Assembly (NCBI GenBank): GCA_026874595.1
Contig: CM049310.1
Coordinates: 42,163,558-42,227,557, forward strand
DNA: 64,000 bases
From: Sipunculus nudus
Lineage: Eukaryota; Annelida; Sipuncula; Golfingiida; Sipunculidae
Reading direction: 5' to 3'
The position numbers and the translations under genes are program-made. The notes beneath the pieces are model-generated. The model was not told the DNA's origin and did not search any database. It worked only from the letters and a program-made list of their open reading frames with translations. Numbering within the stretch: position 1 is the stretch's first letter; each line of letters begins with the position of its first letter. Positions 9,760 to 23,400 of the stretch are shown here, in pieces.

Positions 9760-11345
9760 TAAAATCACAAATGCAGAAGGTTAGTAAATATAGTGTTGAT
9801 AAGCCTGATGCAGTTTTTCTGTAGGGTAAGACCTCCTATGTTCTGATAGGGCCCTCGACCTATCGTTGCATTTCCGTTGCGGAATGTCGGTACACGAATT
9901 TACATTCAGCCCATGGACCTTCAGGGTCCGTCCAGCCAAGATATCATAGGACCAGAAGGTCCATGTATGGACTAGGGTGGTAGTGGTACTTCTTCAATTT
10001 ACGTTTGTATTTAGTTCAAGTTCTTGAATTTGAAACTGGTTCAGTTGTCCACATCCTATTTTGAGCTCCTCGCTGGTGGTTTGCATGTCATTGTTAAATG
10101 CTTCAGTTCATTTACACCTCACCAGGTGGTGAGACCCTGGATTCCTTCTATCCTTGCCTGTGTTATCTTACCATTTTGTCCTTGTTTATACTGCTATTGC
10201 CTTGAGGAACTGCTGTATTCTGTGCTTTCATCATGTGCCACATAACGCAGCTCATGCTGACTTCTCTGCCTGTTTATGACACTTTCGTTATTTGTTATCT
10301 ATCTGATATAGTATTTTTTCCTGGCAGTACACTGGACTCTTTGCAATGATGTACTGTAATGACATAGCTTTGCTTAGCATTCCCAGTAATGGGCATGTTA
10401 TATTGTTTTTTGAGGTTACTATTTTCTTTGTCATGGATGTACCCTCTTTCACATTCATTTCCTTTAATGATTCCACAGTTATCCTTCGTCCATTACTGAT
10501 TCAGTAAGAGTTGAACAGGCTCAGGTCATGCTTTTGTAACACCCTGCTCAGCATTAAAACATTGAACAACCATCTTTATCTTTTATTTGTCAGTGTCGTT
10601 CAGTTTCATCTTTCATTCTGTTTATGCATCTTTCTCAAGTGTATCAGGAGAGACATGTACTTGCAACACAATGACATCTTGAGGGCAAAAGCATTATACA
10701 GCAGAGCTGGGACTTTGTACTTGTATACCTATCCCTATACCTATACACAATACTGATACCTTTACCTTGATGTCATAAATAAGAAGTAATTGGTACCTCT
10801 GCTTAGTACTAATGAAGTATCTTTACATGGTAACCTGTTATGTCAGTTACAAGTATGTTACTGGAAATGCACATTTAGATGTATGTACATGTACTTAAAA
10901 TATTCAGTTATTATTTGTTCAGATATCTTTGAAACTGAAAGTCTGAGTTGGAACTAAATTCTTCTTTAAGATATCTGTACCCAGGTATATATGTTCTTAA
11001 GTACCAAGTCTTTCACTTGTGATGGTTACTTTGCAAAAGTCCTCCACATATACCGGTAACTGGACCTGTACCTAACCAGCTATCAAATGTCTGTTCCTGC
11101 CCCTTGGTAATATTATTGTAACTTGTCGTTTTTATACTGCCACCTGTCTCTTAGTTTAGAAGGTCTCTCTGGTTCTTCTTTCTGTTTCTTCTCATTTTCT
11201 TTCAAAAAAATTAAACGCCTTGGCCCATGACCATTAAGAATATTGGGCCAGTGTTTAAAAATATATGATTAGGAACAGCAGGTGTCTTTTAATTACTGAA
11301 CTTTTTTTAATCATTTTTCTTTATCTTTGTGTTTGATTGTTCCAG
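9760..11345. other. No gene recognised; contains an 11-bp inverted repeat
   Basis: Nothing coding could be supported on either strand. CATGGACCTTC (9912-9922) and GAAGGTCCATG (9955-9965) are perfect inverted copies, followed by TATGGACTAG. A related string ending in the same TATGGACTAG occurs at about 4378-4403. Confidence 0.4.
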
Positions 11346-11438
11346 GCAAAGAGGGAGGCTTATTTGGAGCAACAGGCAACAAGGCGGCGGCTGAGCTCGG
11401 GCAATGAATCCAAACATCAGGATGTTGTCAGAACTCGG
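11346..11438 (+). CDS. Coiled-coil gene, first visible exon
   Basis: The acceptor is TTGTTCCAG and the donor GTAATA. The exon has 31 whole codons in phase 0: [19 protein letters not shown], then [12 protein letters not shown]. It is helix-forming and basic. Confidence 0.65.
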
Positions 11439-14400
11439 GTAATATGGATGAACTATCTGCTGTACATTACAAGTAGACCTTAGGGTTGGGGTGGGGAGGA
11501 ATACTAGCTTTTCAGAGCACCTGTAACACTAACGTTTTAAAAATTATATATTATTTATACATTTTGTTAGGTTTTACTTGAAATGTTTAAGAAAACAAAA
11601 AATTGCAGATAATTGCAGGCTTTCTTAGCATGTATGTAATGGACACAGACATTTGTGTACAACAGCAGGACGGTGTAAAATATTGCAAATAAGTGTGATG
11701 TTGGTCATGGAAACGTCCTGGCTATCATGGCAGTTGGATGTCCTAGATGCTTCCATATGCTATAGTTTAATATTCAAGACTGTTGAAGCAAATCACAGCA
11801 TATTACTTGGAAGTAGAAAAAAACATTGTAAGAACAGCTTCAGAAATTATATACCACATTATCATGCATATTTACAATTACCAGGTACAATTACTTTCCA
11901 AGTTAAGTATGAAGAACAGTTACTATAACTGCAGTTCTGTTACTGCCAGATTAGTAATGCTGTAAATGAATTTATAAAATGCCCTCTTCCTGCCATCCAA
12001 AAAAATTTAAAACAGTTTAAGCCTGAAGGTGAAGAGTACTGTTATTTGTACTATGGCTTCATGGCCTACACCTTGCATAACCCTACTGGTTCATTTTGTC
12101 CAGTTCTTGAAGACATCATTCTCTTGAATTGCTTGGTGGATTATCCTTAAATCATAGTATATCATTATCTATAATTTTAATCTCTTGCAGTTTCCCACTG
12201 GTCAAAGAAACTGGGGAAAAAAATATTTTTCTTGGATAGTGCCATATTGATTTGGCCAGGTAGCTTGGATTTCTTGTTATACTTATAATAACTTTTACTT
12301 TTGTACAATGGTCATAGAGTGAACCTGGGCCAAGACGAGCATCACTATGTCTGACTCGACTAGAAGATCAGAAGCGACAGCGACTGCTGCAGCATGTGGG
12401 AGAATCAGTGGATTTAGGCACAGAACATGTTGGAGGGGAAGGTCAGTACAGCAGTACTTGTACTTGTAAAACAGTTTATGGTGACTTAGCACACTGCACA
12501 GACTCACAAGACTACGACTGCTGGTTAGAGGTTGTATGTATAGAAATTCTGTCCCCACAATGCACTGGGTGTTCTAAATACACCAGAAGTATAGGTATAA
12601 ATGTAGTGAAAAGGGAAATTTAGTCAGTTCATATTCATAAGATCAGTATAGTTTCAGGGCAAGTTCCTTAAATATGGGTGTTTTTCAGTTAAGGACTTCA
12701 CAGAATGAGAGATATTTTGTAAGCATTTGCATGTGAATGTAAAAAGAAGGTGATTCTTTGAAATGTAACAAAGTTTGATTTTAAAGTTTGACAGTTGAGA
12801 CAAGTAGTCCCAGCCTTGGCTTCCCTATAACACCCAACTGGAGGTTCATTTTGAGTAGAAATAACCTTTGGTGGAAGCTTAGAGGACAGATGAAGGCATT
12901 GACTTTGAGGGTTGAGAATCTGCAGTTTGAATCCTGGCAAAATTTGCTCGGCAAAATAGGGAATCCGGTAACTTCTGCCTCCTTGCACAGAAAACTTTTA
13001 ATTTAGGGAATTTTATGAAAAAGTACTGTTCCTCGGCTATAATATCATTATTTGTTATTCAGGCAACGGACCTAACTTGTATATGACAACATCAGGCCAG
13101 TTCTTTTGATATGTGTATCTGTGTATCTTTTTAATATAGGTAATTATGCATATTTATGGGGGGAGGTTGTAACTATAGCTGAGGGAGCTGGTGCCTCAGA
13201 CTATAGGTTACAGTTCTCTGCAAATCTTTCTGAGATACCTGCACATGAGGTGCTGCCATCTACTGGAGATGATCAGCTATAATTCAACATTCAATCTAGG
13301 TGCAATTGATTTTGTTTCCACTTAGTAATGATATCCTAGGGCTGTTTGCAGAGAGCTTATGCTGTTAAACTCCTACCATTGACATCTCATATAATCTGTT
13401 CATTCCTATTGCTATTTCTCAAAAATCTGTCCACATCCTGCTTGCAAGACAAAATCACCTTTTAGAAAATCTGTTGTTCATTTCTTTATCATTTCCTGAA
13501 AAACATCCATAACTGATGGTTTCTCAGATAATTTTAAAACTGTATTTTAAATATTCTTGTAATGAGTATATTTTGCTCTCCTCACATTGAAACATCGGTT
13601 ATGATAAAAACCAATAGATTTTTTTTTTAATTTATGCTGTTTACTCTCAAATTTATGAATTTATATGGTATTTTAAGTTTTAAATGTACATATATATAAA
13701 TATATATATCTATATATCTATATATTGTATTTATATATAAGGTTTCTCACTAAAGATAGGCAATATATAATCATACATGTTTGTAACACGTTTACATTTA
13801 AGAGTGAAGACAGAGTGTTTTGAAACATACAGGCTGGGCTTAGAAATATTTATTTAAAGTGAGAATAAAAAAAAATAATTAAAAATTAATTCGATTTAGT
13901 TTTTAGCTCGGCTGACTATAAGTCATCTGAGCTATAGTTGTGGTCCTTTTACTGTCGTCTGGCCATCCGGCTGTCCAGCTGTTAACAGGACACATTTTGA
14001 AACTTTTGGACCTACGAATCCAAAATTTTGCATACAGTAAGATGTCCCAAAAATCTTCTACCATACTGAAAATTGGGTCAAAACGACTTTGTTCCTTTGA
14101 GATATTAAGGAAAAACCTCCATTTTCCATAAAACAGCCATTGTTACACTTCAAGACTGCCTAATTTCAAAACAACTGATCTGTTTTTGATCGTATTTAGT
14201 ATGCATATTTTTCCATATATTTTCTATGAACATACCAAAAATTAAGTCAGTATTGCATATTTTGAAGTTATTGGCCCAAACATAATGCAATTATTAATAA
14301 ATCAAGAAATATTTAATCACTTAACATGAAAATTGCTGAAGCTGGAGACTTTTTCAGGGATATTACTTTATTTAATCAAGATTCAATTGTATACCTAAAA

Positions 14401-17400
14401 TAAGATATGAATTTTGCAAATATTTTAAGTTTTTAGCATAAATAAAAAATCAATACCTTAAATTTTGTCCAATTTTGGCAATGGCACGTTTTTTCCCTGG
14501 TTTAATTTTCACTGCATATATACATAAGGATTCAATCTTTTAAAATCTGAAATTTCAAAGTAATTGATTGAAAATAGCACTGAGCTTTTATTCAAGTTTT
14601 CATACACCATGTCAAGTGTTGTTTACATCGAGCCTACCTAGTAGTACAGCCTTCACTTGTGTTATGTAACACCCACTCCAGGCAGCTTGCCTTATAATTG
14701 GCTCAGCTTGGGTACTACTAGCAGGCTTCCCCTCTGCCCTGCATCCCCCCCTCCCCACATGGTGCATAAACTAGATGAATGTTACAATTTTCTGTATTTG
14801 ATTCAGTTTAAATATTTATCATTTAAAAATAATAAAATATATGTGTATGCATAACATGACCCGATATGAGCTTCACTCTGGAAAAAAAATGATAGCAACT
14901 TAGAACTCTGATAATTTAACTTACTGTATTTATCCAACCGCATGCCTATAATATCATGACCACTGCAAATTTTGGAGGAAGGTACTTTTCAAATATCCTC
15001 CATTATCTCGACCTCTGAGAAAATTAATTATTTTTAAGTGCTCGCCAAATTAGAATAAATAAGGTATATTTTCTAATTTTTTAACTTGTAAATAAAAAAA
15101 ATGAATCTGCTGAAAACAATTAATGGAAATAGTGGATATGTAAAAAAAAGGCTTTAATATAAACTTAAATGCATTATTCCCTTGAAAGTTAAATAAAGGT
15201 ATTAGTCCATTCTGTCCACTTGCCTGTCCATCTGTAAATTTCTCATATGCATCACAGTATCTCAAAACTTTTACTGTTTTTTTTTTCATGACAGTCTTGT
15301 CAGAGTATTAGTTTTGCAATCATATATTTAGAACATAACTATAACCAAGTAGGAGGGCCCTCTCAGCTTCTCATATGCTTTTATATATTTGTCTTTGCAA
15401 AAATTTCAAACTTCAGCTGAGCACTTTAACCCATGGGTCCCTTGTTCCTGATTGCAGAATGCAGACCTTTGATAAGATGGGGATATGAAGTATATTTGTT
15501 TGTACCACAAGAAATACATTGCTTCTTTCTCTTGGCACATATAAACCTGTTTTTGGGTGTTTTGGTTGATTTGAAATTCATGAAGACTTATTTTATCTGC
15601 CAAAGTTTTGCGGATACTATGTTTGTCTGGTGGTGCCATCTGTAATAATTGTGGTAATGTGTGGCATTCATCTGTACATTTGCTTTGGGTGAAAATTTGC
15701 TTATATGTTAAGAGTGGTTAGAATTATTGGCCTGAAATTTGGCATGTCCATCCATATCATAGAGTTTTCTTATTGCACAGACATGTGGTGCCACCTACCT
15801 TGCTGTTTACAAAGAGTACTTTGATGCCTTTTCCTCAGGAGTGGTTTGCTGTATTAATTGGCCTGAAAAATGTATGTTCATAGATCTTGGATACCTCCAT
15901 CTCTTATGAAGGACTTGAGGTGCCATCTACAATAATTTTTGTGTGGCGTCAATCCGTACATTTGCTTCGGGTGAAAATTGCTCATATCTCAAGAGTGGAT
16001 AAATTTATTGGTCTAAAATTTAGCATGTCCATCCATCTCATAGACTTTTCTCATTGAACAGTGAGGGGATGTCGCCTACCCTCCCTTGTTGGTAGAATAC
16101 ATTGATGCACTTTCTTCAGGAGTGGTTTGCTGTATTGACCTAAAATTATGTATGTTCATAGATCTTGGATACCTCAATCTCTTATTTAGGACTGGTGGTG
16201 CCATCTGCAATTGTTTTCATGTGGTGTCCATCTGTCTTTTTGCTTTGTGTTAAAATAGCTCATATCTCTGGAGTGGATGGATGTATCAGCCTGAAATTTT
16301 GCATGATTATTCATCTAAGATAGCTTTGTAGTAGACCAGACAGTTGGTGGCACCTGCTTTTCCAGTTTTATAGAATACATTGAGCACTTTTTCTCAGTAG
16401 CGGATTGGTGTCTCGGCCTGAAATTTTGCAAGGTGTTATCCATCTGTAGATCTTGTTTTTGGTGACAATTCCATATATTTGAGGAGTTTAATTGGCATCA
16501 CTGATGCCACAAATTTAGAAGTCATGTCATGTCAGGAATATTCACTGCTTTACCCAAGCAATCTCTGATTTGGCGGATACATGTAGTCACCTGTCGACTA
16601 CCTGTATTCTAGTTTGATTCATCATATCAGCAGTGTTTGAATTAATGATGACCTAGCAGTGCTTATACAGTTCTCATATTTTATTAACAGGACCAAACAG
16701 TAGCTGTGGCTGTTCTGCTGTCCTTAATCTACAAATTTAATAATTTAGGAAACACTGATGGCCTTTGTATGGGGGTTTTGGTAATACTGAGGAGGCAAAT
16801 TAGAATAGCTAGCCTTACAAGGGCATTATATTGATGGGTCTCAGTTCCTGTGGCTTCTGCTTCAGACCATTACAGACACACAGGTAACAATGAATTATCA
16901 GCTTCCAGTCATAAGAAACAAGTTTAATACTTAATGAGGAAAACAGTTGATCATGTAGGTTTCATTTATGTGTCACTGTAGAAGGGACATCCTTGAAGAG
17001 AGTGAAAAGACTTACAGTAAAATACAAAGGGTTTGACATTTATGATTATCCTACTGTCCAGAGCAGGTTCACAGACAGTTAACATTAGCCTCCTTCAGAA
17101 TTTTTACTTGCCAAGTTTGAAGCTGTTATGCAGAACAAACTGTTTTTGAAACTGTTTAGACACAAGCCAATTTTCAAATTGTATAGAATGACTTTATGAA
17201 AAGAATGGGATTATTATTTTACTGTGCCAGTTCAGATTACATATATTTAAACATAATACCAAATATTGTAATGTCCTGATTCCTTTTCTTTTTGTCCTTT
17301 ATATAAGACTTCTTGTCCTTCAAATATATAGTCATTATTATACACAGCCACCAACTATTTTAGACAAAAATGCAACCATGTAATTTGTGGATGTCCCACT

Positions 17401-20400
17401 GGTGGTTGTAATTTCCAAGTTTTACTGTATTTATTGTGTGTAATGATATGATGTAACTGTGGATGAGCAATCAGGTTTCGCTCATGTGGTCCTATGTTTC
17501 TATCCCGTTAGTGCTTCCAAGCCGAAAGGGTGAGGTTTTGTTAGAACCACAGAGATTTGCTCTGGCAGCTTAAAAGAGCCGTTTTTATGGGAACCACCAT
17601 CCTCCACCAGATATTAGGACTCAAGCCAAAAATATGTATCTGTCAGACGAATATCAGATGAAGAAAGAACCTGCATGAGTAATATAATGAGATATCTTGT
17701 ACAGAGAAAAAAAAATGCATATTGACAAAATGACAGACACATATTGATAAAAATACCAAATCAGTTGACAGAATATCATCATTTATATTAATATATAATA
17801 TACTTTATATTTTTTATAATAATGTATAGTAATGCAATTTGATAATAAATGCAAATTAATTGTATCATTGTATCCGCCCAAAAAAGTTTGACCAGGTTCT
17901 GCCGCTGCTTTCTTTTCAGAGAACTCCTCTGAGACTACTGGACTGATTTTTCCAAAACTTACACCAATAATGGGGTCACATGTGACTGGTGCCTAACCAT
18001 TAACCAACATATCTTCGGACTCGTTCGACCAATCAGGAAAAAAATTTTGTACAAATGTCGCCCTTGGATAGCTTTATAACATACACAAAAATAAGTGGCG
18101 CTACCTGCAACCATGTTTGCACAGTGTGCATCTATTTGTCTGCCTTGGGTTAAAATCACTCATATCTCTACAGTGGTTTGACTAATTCATCTGAAATTTG
18201 GCATGTGTATACATCCTGGATAGCTTTCTTGATTTTATGACATGTGGCGCCACCTACATTCATGTCCATGCTGCAGACATCCATGCTTATATCTCTGGAC
18301 TGGTTTGACGTATCTTCCTGAAAATTTGCAAGTGTTAAGATCTAACATAGCTCTTTATTATACAAGAAACTTGTGGCGCCACCTGCAACCATGTTTGCAC
18401 AGCGTCCAACTATTTGTTTGAATTGGGCTAAAATCACTCATATCTCAGCAGTGGAATGACTTATTTACCTGAAATTTGGCATGTGAAAACATCCTGGATA
18501 GCTTTTTTGATTTTGTGTCAGGTGGCGCCACCTACATTATGTTTACGCTGCAGACATCCATGCTTATATCTCTGGACTGGTTTGGGTATCTTCCTGAAGT
18601 TTTGCATGTGTTTGGATCTCGCATAGCTCTTTATCATACAAAAAACTGGTGGCGCCACCTGCAACCTTTTTTGCACAGCGTCCATCTGTTTGTCTGCTGT
18701 GGGATAAAATCACTCATATCTTGGCAGTGGTTTGACTTTTCCACCTGAAATATTGCATGTGAATATATCTTGGATAGTTTCCCATTCTAATTACAAGTGG
18801 CGCCACCTATAATCATGTTTACATGGCAGACATCCATGCTAATAGGTAACACATCTAACTCTGTTTCCCCTTGCCACTCAATCCATGCCTCACTTCACCC
18901 ATCCTACTCTGATTTTGGCGGATACACGTAGTCCCTTGTCGACTACCCGTATTCCTGTTATATTGATAACTAAATAATTTTGATAATAATATTACTTGTT
19001 ATAATGTTTGAACCCTCTACTGCACACAGGCACAGTAAATTGCATTCAGATTTGGCATCTAGAACACCCATGATGTTCATATACAGAAAAATCAGGCCTG
19101 TGACAGTTAACATGTAGCGGGAGAATTTCTGATATGTTCCAGGAACATTCCTGGAGCGTCAAAATTACCATGCAAATCAGTGTTGAGGGTACATTCTGAC
19201 TTTCTTTTAATGAGGCTGTATATTAGCTTTTTGATTGGATGATCTTGCAAGATTCTTTGAGTTCGATCATATTACATATTTATAATATTTCTAGTTAAAA
19301 AAATTCCTGTCAATTTAACCTGAAACGAGATCTGTCGCTAGGAAATGTTTTAAATTTTGTAATTTTGATACAACAAATGTGAAAAAGATAATACCTGTAA
19401 TGTATATGTGAATAGGTATATATAATATTATATCAGAAAATGTCTGAAAACTAAAGTAAATTTAGATAATAAATAATAATAATATATCTTATAATTGATT
19501 TTTTAAAAACATTAATATTAATGATATAAATATGTATTATTACTAATAATATTAAATATTAATAATTAAAGTAATTACCAAGTGTAAAATGTTCCTGTAA
19601 TTCACTGAGTGCTGAGAACTTATGCTTTGGTTGTCCGAGAGCTACAATATATTAAAGACAGGAAGGTGTGTTAACTTTTAAGGAAGTGACATCACAGCTT
19701 ATATCAGACCATAAACCCTGAACTTTACCAGCATTGTATCTTTACAGCTGTAGCCAATATCTGGGAGATGATGGTCGTTTGACCTTTCCTGTGCTGAAGG
19801 TCACCATCAGGCCAGGATGTCTCATTGGAGCGAGCAGATGGCACAGAGACAGCTCTATATATAGCGAACTTCAATAAAGACACATCCCTAGTATTTCCCT
19901 GTATAGTACCTTTAATCATTACCGATTAGGACTAAGTGTCAAGAGAAATGTTAATGTCAACAGGGCGTGACATAACTTTTGAAAGTACTTGCCCAGTAAA
20001 GCAAGAAGTCTTTTTTACTTGCTGTAGATAAAATTAAAAGTTTACTTGCCCTAAAAAGTTCAGTGATTGATCCACATACTTACAGTGTGTTTCACATTTT
20101 TTGAGGCGCAATTTTATCACGTGATGGATTATAAACAGGTTAATTTTTTTGTTAATTATATTTCTCTTACAAATTACTACAGATAAACCTACAGGTATTA
20201 TCAGGTATTTCAATATGATTTCATTTCACCAAGAAAACAATGACTAACTGAAGATTAATTAATTTGTGTTAGGCCTTTGGTTGAAGATATATGTTGGACC
20301 CACTTGCCCATTTGGGCAAATATGAGTCTACTTTTGGTTGCCCTAGTTACAACCATTTTCTAGAACATTTACTTGCCCCGGGAAAGTAATTAACTATTAA

Positions 20401-23400
20401 TGTGAGTCCTGTTAAATCGTCTTCCGAGCTTTGTGGTTTATTGTCATTAAATTATGAGTGACTTTTATGAAAAAGTTTATACTGATTTTCAGCAAGGGTT
20501 TATATTTAAAATATTGATAATTACATTAAATTTGATAGACTGGTATATTTAAATATTTAGATACCTGCCCGGCAGCAATGCAGATACAATCAAGTAAAAC
20601 TTTATAAGAAGTATCACTTATTGTCCTGATGCAGCCTTTCATGGCTGCATGTTTCAACTGCCCTTATTTTGCCTTGAAATATCATTATACACTGTATCAC
20701 ATTATTTTTGATGTGATACAGACTTCCTTAAAACATGAAAGGTATTTTTAAAAATTATTTCAGCTCATTTGATTTCAGGTAACTGTTTTAGATCATAGGA
20801 TGAAAGAAAACCTGGGTTCTGCTCAAGCAAGGAGGTTATATCAAATGGAGTCACATTACTCCTAGAAGCACTGCTAGCACTTCCGTTTCATCTGTGCGCC
20901 AGTTGCAATTAAGATGCGATAAGCCCATTCACACTATTGTGTGCCTATTACATGGCAGTTCTAAGTGCAGCCTTTGATATTGCCAGGCTATCAGATCTTA
21001 CTGATGTAATCAGTTGAAGCTCATCAGGCTGAGGGCAATATATCTTGTGACTTAGCAGTAAATCACATGAATAAAATTTACCACAAATATGAATGCACAG
21101 ATCATTTGTTTTAATTAAGAATTATGTGTAACAGGTATATTTAGAAAGGTCTCATGTTAAGGAATCACTGGAGTGATTTTGGGACAGATGCAGTCACTCT
21201 GCATCAATATCTCCTGTGATACATGACGTACCACCAGTTAGTGTAAACCTTATTTTACCTTGAATGATTTTGGATATCTATTAGTTCACAATTTAGTGTA
21301 CACACTTCTGACACATATTATAAATAATAAGCATTGTTTTATACTATAACATGGATCACAAAATGTTATGTCACCGATGTTTGGATGACTTCCATTTTTA
21401 ATGAAAACTGTGAGCCCATGCCCACTGCGTCATTAATGTTGTTGTCAGTGTTATTGGTCTGTCTGTCTATTCGTCAGTCTGTCTGTCAGTCCGTCAGGTT
21501 TTCATAACCATGGGATAACTTCCCTAAATATCATCCGATATATCCGAAATTTGGGTCATTGATAGCTCTCATGCATACCTTGGTTGGGATTGGTTTGGAG
21601 TGTCTGTCTGAAAATTTATTATCATCAGCTCCATAACAAACAAAAATTTTCCCTTATGTTCCCAATTCACAGCAAAAAGTATATGACATGTGGACACATC
21701 TTCAGGGGACAATGAAAACTAAAACACAGACACTATGACATGTGGAGACATCTTCAGAGGAAAAGAAAAACTAAAACTTGACAAGCCAAGCATGAAGATC
21801 ACAGGAAGGTAAAATAATAAGAGGTGGAAGCTAATGACATATGTCCTCGAATTTGCTTTTTATTCTTGTATTATCGCCCATGTTTACTGCTGGCCAGTGA
21901 AAGCTCAGGTGTCTTTAGCAACAAAGGCTTCACACACATTTGCATGCTACACCATGTTTATATGAAAAAAATATTGTGTTAACTTACCATTGTTCCAAAA
22001 GTAACATTAAATAATCAAGATTACTTTGAAGTGAAACTAATTTAATTGTCAGAACAAGTTATTTCAAGTTTGGGGTTTACTGAAAGTTAGAGCTGTTGAT
22101 CACACTGAACGGGGGAATCTCTCACTGGATCAATTAGTGCTAGGCTTATCAGCGGCATCTCTCTGTGCCTTTAAGGAGCGAGTTTCATGATCCCCGTCAG
22201 CAACATTCGACACAGCCAGACTCGAAGTTGTGACTCATTTGTTGTAACTTGCTTGTTAAAAGCAACTTTTACCTTAGGCTGATTCCATGTTCCTTTATTA
22301 TGTATATTTTTTATTAATAAAATAATGACTACCTGTAAGCAGGGTACAAACTCTAGATGTTTGTTCCCAATATAGCTGTCACTACTTCTGGCTTTATTTT
22401 TAAGTTTAGTGTTGAGGCTTGTCAGTCTCATAATTCACAGCTGCCATTGATGTATGCTTGCATGTGACTTGGATGCATGGCAGTTAAACATATTGCAGAA
22501 TTTTGTTAAAGTTTGAAACATTTATTTAATCCTTCTGCAATCAGTCCTTACTCAAAATATGTGTTATCCAAAAAATTATCTTGAAAAATCTGGCCTTAAA
22601 CAACCGATCCATTTATAAGCTTTATAATAGAATCTGAACAATCACCATTAGAGGCTCTGTGTTAGAGGATTTTTATGCCCTTGATATTTCATTTCCTGTC
22701 CTTATTTAATTTATGAGAGAATATGTTTTAGTTCTTCTTGTCTCCTGTTTGAAAATCATTACAATGTTGATCAGTTTTGTTAGTTTTGCACATTTTAATA
22801 CCCCTATCATTGCCATGCACTTGACAGTACTGTGAGCATTATTTAAGTCCAAAACTAATGGACAAATTTCTTTAATATTATGCATATACATAGATATAGA
22901 TTATGGGATGAGGTATATTTAACTTTGGATCATGACATCTCCTATGAGAGTGGCCTTGACCTTGAACATTCCCATATTTGGTGAAAAATATTGTTTCTCA
23001 AGTTGATAGAAGGAAGAAACCATGATCGCTTGCAAAGTGTCAGTATAGTGTCAGAAGATGGGGGCCAATTCTTTAAGGGGTATTAAAGGTCTTGGGATAC
23101 TATGGCACCTGTGGTGCCAAGAAATTCTAGTAAAAATGTTTCATAATATTCAAAATAAAGTCATCATTGAAAAAGGTTAAGAAAAAAAAATTATGTATTT
23201 AAATTGTCATCTTTTTGAAGTTTCAAATCCTAAAAAATTGAATTTCCAAATAAAATGAATAGAATATAATCTGAGCAGGCTTCCATTCCTTCTGTTACAG
23301 GGATCCAGGTGTATATAGTCATGATTCAGGTGTGGGAGTAATTTGTGTGTAGATTAATTGAAGGGATTATTATGTTTCTTCGGTAGATATGTATGTGCTG

